Below are positions 60,901 to 64,000 of a stretch of DNA of 64,000 nucleotides, in pieces; position 1 is the stretch's first letter, and every line of letters starts with the position of its first letter. This stretch comes from Symbiodinium sp. CCMP2592 (taxonomy: Eukaryota; Sar; Dinophyceae; Suessiales; Symbiodiniaceae). The stretch covers positions 169,501-233,500 of the forward strand of contig CAJNDT010005996.1 of the NCBI GenBank assembly GCA_905221615.1. The letters are read 5' to 3'. Both the position numbers and the translations under genes were made by a program. Under the pieces are notes generated by a model. That model was given only the letters and a program-made list of their open reading frames with translations, was not told the DNA's origin and made no database searches.

Positions 60901-63746
60901 ACACCTACAGCACACCTACTCCTACTAGTACTCACTAGATACAGAGCATAGTGATCTCTTTGTCCTTCGAAGCTGCATAGAAACCGAAGCAGTATTCAAC
61001 TCTACAACTTTTCAATCGTCGAACAGGCCGCCCTTAGCCCCGAGCCGCACGAAGCCAAAGCTCAGAAGTCCTCCACATCCCGCCCGAAGATGAGCACCGA
61101 CTGAAGGCAAAGGCAAACGCAGACCCCGCAGAAGGCAAGTCCGAAATGGAGCATGTCCTGGAGCATCGAGGGGCTTCGACTTACGGTTCACGGGTGTGGA
61201 TGGCTTTGTCAAGATTGCTAGAGCAGTTGCATCTTAAGTCTCAGGGCAGACCGGGTCGCAGGTTGGAAGCATCACTTGCGGAGTGGATCGGGACTTGTAC
61301 CTGTAGTTTGCCAACAGGGCTTGCAATCCTGTGGGCTTTTCCAAGGGCAGGAGGGCTCGCTTCGAGTCCCAAAACATGCTGAAATTTCACGGCCTCCTTG
61401 GAGATCGAGTGAGATGATGATAATAATGATGACGACGAAGATGGTGGTAGTGTTACTGGCCATCTGGCGATACTGCAGGTTTCCTGCTGACAAGCAGAGG
61501 CATAAGTGCAGTCGCTGTCTTGCGGCTGTTACTGCGTTTACTACCTTGATAACACCTATAGCCTACTATGATGGGTAGTAACGCAGAGCGCTGATGTCCT
61601 ACTTTAGTTTGTTCCGCGCCGTCTTTCTGACTTGCTAATTGAGTTCGCTATTGACCTTGAAGCTTGCTCATAAGTGACTCATAAGACCTGACCGTGAACC
61701 AAGACAAACATCACAATGTTGATTTGACATGCCTGTAGTGCCGATGTCGAGCAAGGTTTTCTTGTTGTTTCTTTCAACCACGTTGTGCCCCGCCGTGCCC
61801 CCAGTCCGAAAAAAGTGAGTGACCTGATTACACCTCGCGATATCTTCCTGGCGCTGATTAACCCTCTAATTCAACCCCAAACCTTAGGTCGAAAACGCTG
61901 AAGAATCCCCGGAATCCTTAAACCCCTAAAACTTAAGCCCTCGAGCCCCACACCCCGTGTACTCCTGGCTGGCTTCCCGCAGTGTTTCTGTAATAATCGC
62001 CAGCCGCGGCTGTGCATCGAAAGACTTCAGAAGACGCAACATCAGCCTAGGACTTGGGGACTCAAAGGCGCTGTTGAGGGCACTTGAGGCTAGGGTAGTT
62101 TAGGGCTTAGGGTAGTTTAGGGTTTAGGGTAGTTTAGGGTGCATGGGTTTCGTGCAGTAACAGCTGCGACTTGAGACACCTCCGGTGAAGGCCCCCGAAG
62201 TCCTACAATACTAAACCAAAGGCTTCGTCAACAAGCAGACTGGTCACGTAGCTCTGACTCTGCTCTTTGATGGCCCCAAGGAGTGACGAGTGCATTCCCT
62301 CTTCAACCCAACTCAAATCATGGGACCTAGTAATTGGAGTTAGAAGTAATGTAACTACCGTTGTAATTACTTATGACCCCAATGAAGGTACTTATAACCC
62401 TATACTTACCAAGTCCCAGGATCCTCCAAGTAGTTTCAACCCGACCCTCAGCTCAAAGGCTCCGAACCTAAACTCAAAGCCCTGAACTCCCAAATAAAGG
62501 AAGCTCTGGGGAACCAGGCTGTGCTTAATCTAGGATTCCTGTTTAGGTTAGAGCCCTGGGCTTGGCGTCGGTGGAGTTTGAGGCTGTGCCTTGACGGCCA
62601 AAACGGTTTCACCATAACATTCGCAGGTCGATGTTGGAAGCTTTTTCCATGCGTCGTCCTGTCCGTGGGAACCAGACCATGATTCCCTGAACTCGCACTT
62701 CACCAGAATGTACTGCAAGATATGCGAAGGAGCCGGAGCCGGGTTACAGTATGAACACAGCTCAGACTCGACCTCTATAATTGCTCTTAAACGAACCCAA
62801 CTCTGTTTTTTCATGAGTCCCACTTGCTCTAATCTCGCTGAAGTGCATCCTCCGGCCGGGTATAGCCCCCAAAAGGCCACTATGTCTAGGTCAACAGTAT
62901 CCTAAACCCTAAGCCCTAGAGTATAAAGGGAACCGGTGAATCACATGAGCTCCGAGTAGCATGAAGGGGTAGATGCTGAGCATGATGCGACTGCTCCTCT
63001 CCTGAACTTAGGGTTCAGAGTTAAGGGTTTAGGGTTTAGGCGTTTAGGGTTTATGGGTTTAGGAGTTAAGGGTTTCGTTTAAGGGTTTAGGGTTTCGGCT
63101 GATGGCAGTATTTTGCCAGTGCTCCGCTCCGCTGGTCCAGCCAGCAAGTAAACTACCGCCACTATCGCTCATGATGAAGCATGCTACAAAATTACCCATA
63201 TCTAGTTGTCCGCAACATTAAATCTATGATCGATTAGGCCATCTGTGAAATATAGTCGTACTGGATTCGCTGGACGCCAAAGGGCCACAACTCCATCGAC
63301 TGTAGGCGGCTATGACTCTCGAGCATGATTTCATCTCCGCCAGGAAACCCTGGCAACCAAGCATTGTATACCTTTAGGGTTTAGGGTTTAGGGGAACTGC
63401 AAAAACCCACCAGCCCGAAAAGGCCTGAAATTGCAGCAAATCAACAACTGAGGCTGGGAGAGAACCCTCATAGTATCCCCTACGGTAGCCCTTACTTGGA
63501 GGGGCAGAGGACTTCGTAAGTAGGTTATAAGTAGAGTTATAAGTACCCTAAATGGAGTTGCCCCAATTACAACCCTACTTATAACCTACTTACTAAGTCC
63601 CCCGCCCCTCCAAGTAAGCCTAGAGCCACCTACAGACGCCGTAGCCTTACAGCAACCTGTACCGTTGCTGCCCGGGTCCTGCTCAAGGGCTGCCTGGCAC
63701 TGCGCGAAGAATTGGCTGACCTCAAACTGCTCCGAGGTCGACAGTT
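57956..63746 (-). CDS. Polycystin-like cation channel, partial
   Basis: Polycystin (PKD2)/TRP-type subunits have six membrane helices with the pore between S5 and S6. Exons in order: 63663-63746 and 63244-63349 (soluble), 62619-62686, 61301-61378, 61071-61173 (S5), 60338-60363 (pore helix), 59515-59568 (pore loop), 58296-58404 (S6), 57956-58055 (tail candidate). S5 reads MLHFGLAFCGVCVCLCLQSV then LIFGRDVED, matching the L-F-G-x-x-V-E-D that follows S5 in polycystins. S6 reads LVVIILLNMLLAIIMDNYMM, the classic L-L-N-M-x-L-A-I-I end of S6. Phases fit at most junctions; an exon is missing between 63244 and 62686, and S1-S4 were not identified. Some acceptors are not AG|G, so inner edges may shift. 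The 5' end is probably outside the window. Gating and ion are unknown. Confidence 0.7.
58296..58404 (-). CDS. Channel exon: S6 helix
   Basis: Encodes FRLKNFFSASQVLVVIILLN and then MLLAIIMDNYMM. L-L-N-M-L-L-A-I-I-M-D-x-Y is shared by polycystins and voltage-gated channels. Donor ATGATG|GTAAAG. An AG|G acceptor at 58358 (TTCAGTGCCTCACAG|G) would start the exon at V-L-V-V; the longer form fits the upstream phase. Confidence 0.8.
59515..59568 (-). CDS. Channel exon: pore loop candidate
   Basis: 54 nt between CGGCAG|G and GCACG|GTCATA. Encodes IVFDEFDDKHFKELEMA, with the acidic-aromatic D-x-F-D-D cluster expected at a polycystin pore (G-D-F-D-type). Phase joins the S6 exon. Confidence 0.6.
59708..59816. 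repeat. Two-unit tandem duplication, 60-bp period
   Basis: Unit GGTATATAAT...AACCTACAAAGAAGCAAG...GGAAGTTTAAAGT at 59708 recurs at 59768 with about 80 percent identity. It sits in a region with no exon call. Confidence 0.8.
60338..60363 (-). CDS. Channel micro-exon: pore helix candidate
   Basis: 26 nt, SLFRMFHSL, between CTCCCAG and AGCTT|GTGCTG. In polycystins F-R precedes the pore loop. An overlapping frame ending at a perfect GGTAAGT donor (60310) is a rival reading. Confidence 0.4.
60655..60930. repeat. Triplet low-complexity block (TAC/CTC)n
   Basis: ACTACTACTACTACT and CCTACTCCTGCTCCT-type triplets over about 270 bp. Both strands stay open as Leu-rich or Ser/Arg-rich frames, which are not genes. 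Lies within an intron of the channel gene model. Confidence 0.93.
61071..61173 (-). CDS. Channel exon: S5 helix
   Basis: Encodes HFGLAFCGVCVCLCLQSVLI then FGRDVED. Donor read as GAG|GACTTC (GA) to join the next exon; the frame meets TGA two codons later. The acceptor is AAG|C for phase; an AG|G acceptor (GCTCCAG|G) 16 nt inside is an alternative. Confidence 0.65.
61301..61378 (-). CDS. Channel exon upstream of S5
   Basis: 78 nt between AAATTTCAG and ACTACAG|GTACAAG, an excellent donor. Encodes MFWDSKRALLPLEKPTGLQA. Its place before S5 fits the linker of a six-helix channel. Confidence 0.55.
62090..62145. repeat. Telomere-like tract (TTTAGGG)
   Basis: GGGTAGTTTAGGGCTTAGGGTAGTTTAGGG, a three-fold 12-13 bp higher-order unit built on TTTAGGG. 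Confidence 0.85.
62312..62434. mobile_element. MITE-like element, family C, copy 2
   Basis: ATCATGGGACCTAGTAATTG and CCAAGTCCCAGGATCC as inverted ends, with internal CTTATGACC/GGTACTTATAACC. Same layout as 14451-14586. Confidence 0.8.
62619..62686 (-). CDS. Channel-gene exon, basic linker
   Basis: 68 nt between GAGTTCAG|G and GCGAAT|GTTATG. Encodes GIMVWFPRTGRRMEKASNID. Phase joins 61301-61378. A second frame is open over the same bases. Confidence 0.5.
63000..63100. repeat. Telomere-like tract (TTTAGGG)
   Basis: At least seven TTTAGGG-like units with insertions, including two perfect adjacent ones. Confidence 0.85.
63244..63349 (-). CDS. Channel-gene exon, soluble
   Basis: 106 nt after TTGCCAG|G; donor TCACA|GATGGC (GA). 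Encodes GDEIMLESHSRLQSMELWPF and GVQRIQYDYISQ. Phase joins 63663-63746 upstream. Confidence 0.6.
63489..63620. mobile_element. MITE-like element, family C, copy 3
   Basis: CTTACTTGGAGGGGCAGAGG at the left and the inverse GCCCCTCCAAGTAAG at the right; GTAGGTTATAAGTAG and its inverse lie inside. It lies in the intron between the first two modelled channel exons (63350-63662). Confidence 0.88.
63663..63746 (-). CDS. Channel-gene exon, acidic
   Basis: Encodes LSTSEQFEVSQFFAQCQAAL and EQDPGSN; donor AACG|GTACAG. The only near acceptor at its 5' edge is the CCTTAG that ends the family E element; an internal CGGAG acceptor (63729) is possible. Confidence 0.5.
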
Positions 63747-63829
63747 CTAAGGGTCCATGTACCCAAATAGTAGATACTTTGGCCCATAAGGCCAAAGTAT
63801 ATACTATTTGGGTACATGGACCCTTAGGG
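63747..63829. mobile_element. Near-perfect hairpin, family E
   Basis: CTAAGGGTCCATGTACCCAA with ATAGTA pairs with its exact inverse; the centre TTTGGCCCATAAGGCCAAA is itself palindromic. CAGTT occurs on both sides and may be a 5-bp target duplication. A half copy lies at 6392-6425. Confidence 0.9.
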
Positions 63830-64000
63830 CAGTTCTTGCTTTAACAAGGTATTGGGGTGCAGGGCTTCGGGTTTCGGGTTTGAGAGGAGCCTGGCACCTG
63901 ACAGGGTCAAGTACGCGACTGGCCTGGCTGATAGTTCGATTCGATCTTGCCAGGGGGGATGTGAGGAGCAACCGTCTATACACATACTCGCATGCATACC

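Noticed and set aside
60559..60951. Leu-rich plus frame and Ser/Arg-rich minus frame
   Set aside because: Pure triplet repeat translation.

Overview
Eukaryotic nuclear DNA of a protist, most likely a dinoflagellate. The evidence is the splicing. One gene can be rebuilt through 15 consecutive exons, and every modelled acceptor is AG followed by G. Of its 14 donors, 7 read as GT, 5 as GC and 2 as GA. GC and GA donors with AG|G acceptors are an established dinoflagellate feature. Degenerate TTTAGGG/CCCTAAA tracts every few kb and very small exons (down to 21-23 nt) fit the same group. The species cannot be named from sequence alone. Nothing prokaryotic (operons, CRISPR, insertion sequences) and no tRNA or rRNA gene was seen.

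Layout: almost all readable coding sequence is on the minus strand, as short exons between introns of about 130-1500 nt, so long open reading frames mean little here. (1) 1.6 kb: one isolated exon. (2) 4.56-11.46 kb: an AFG1/LACE1-type AAA ATPase, read from the P-loop to near the C-terminus; its first and last exons were not found. (3) 15-34 kb: scattered exon-like blocks of unrecognised proteins. (4) 33.7-41.7 kb: a dense series of phase-compatible minus-strand exons of one or more large unknown proteins, some with membrane helices. (5) 44-50.6 kb: further unknown exons, including a membrane segment followed by a Cys/Trp-rich stretch and a probable C-terminal exon. (6) 54-57.6 kb: unknown exons. 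(7) 57.96-63.75 kb: a polycystin-like cation channel, read from N-terminal soluble exons to the S5-pore-S6 region; its 5' end probably lies beyond the window.

Between and inside the genes are at least nine families of short (70-210 bp) terminal-inverted-repeat elements of MITE type, several present two or more times. Many lie inside modelled introns and some abut exon edges, so an introner-like role is worth testing. The rest is microsatellite, minisatellite and degenerate telomere-like repeat. Exon boundaries were read by eye from frame, splice signals and phase. Only the ATPase and the channel rest on recognisable family motifs; all other exons are proposals.
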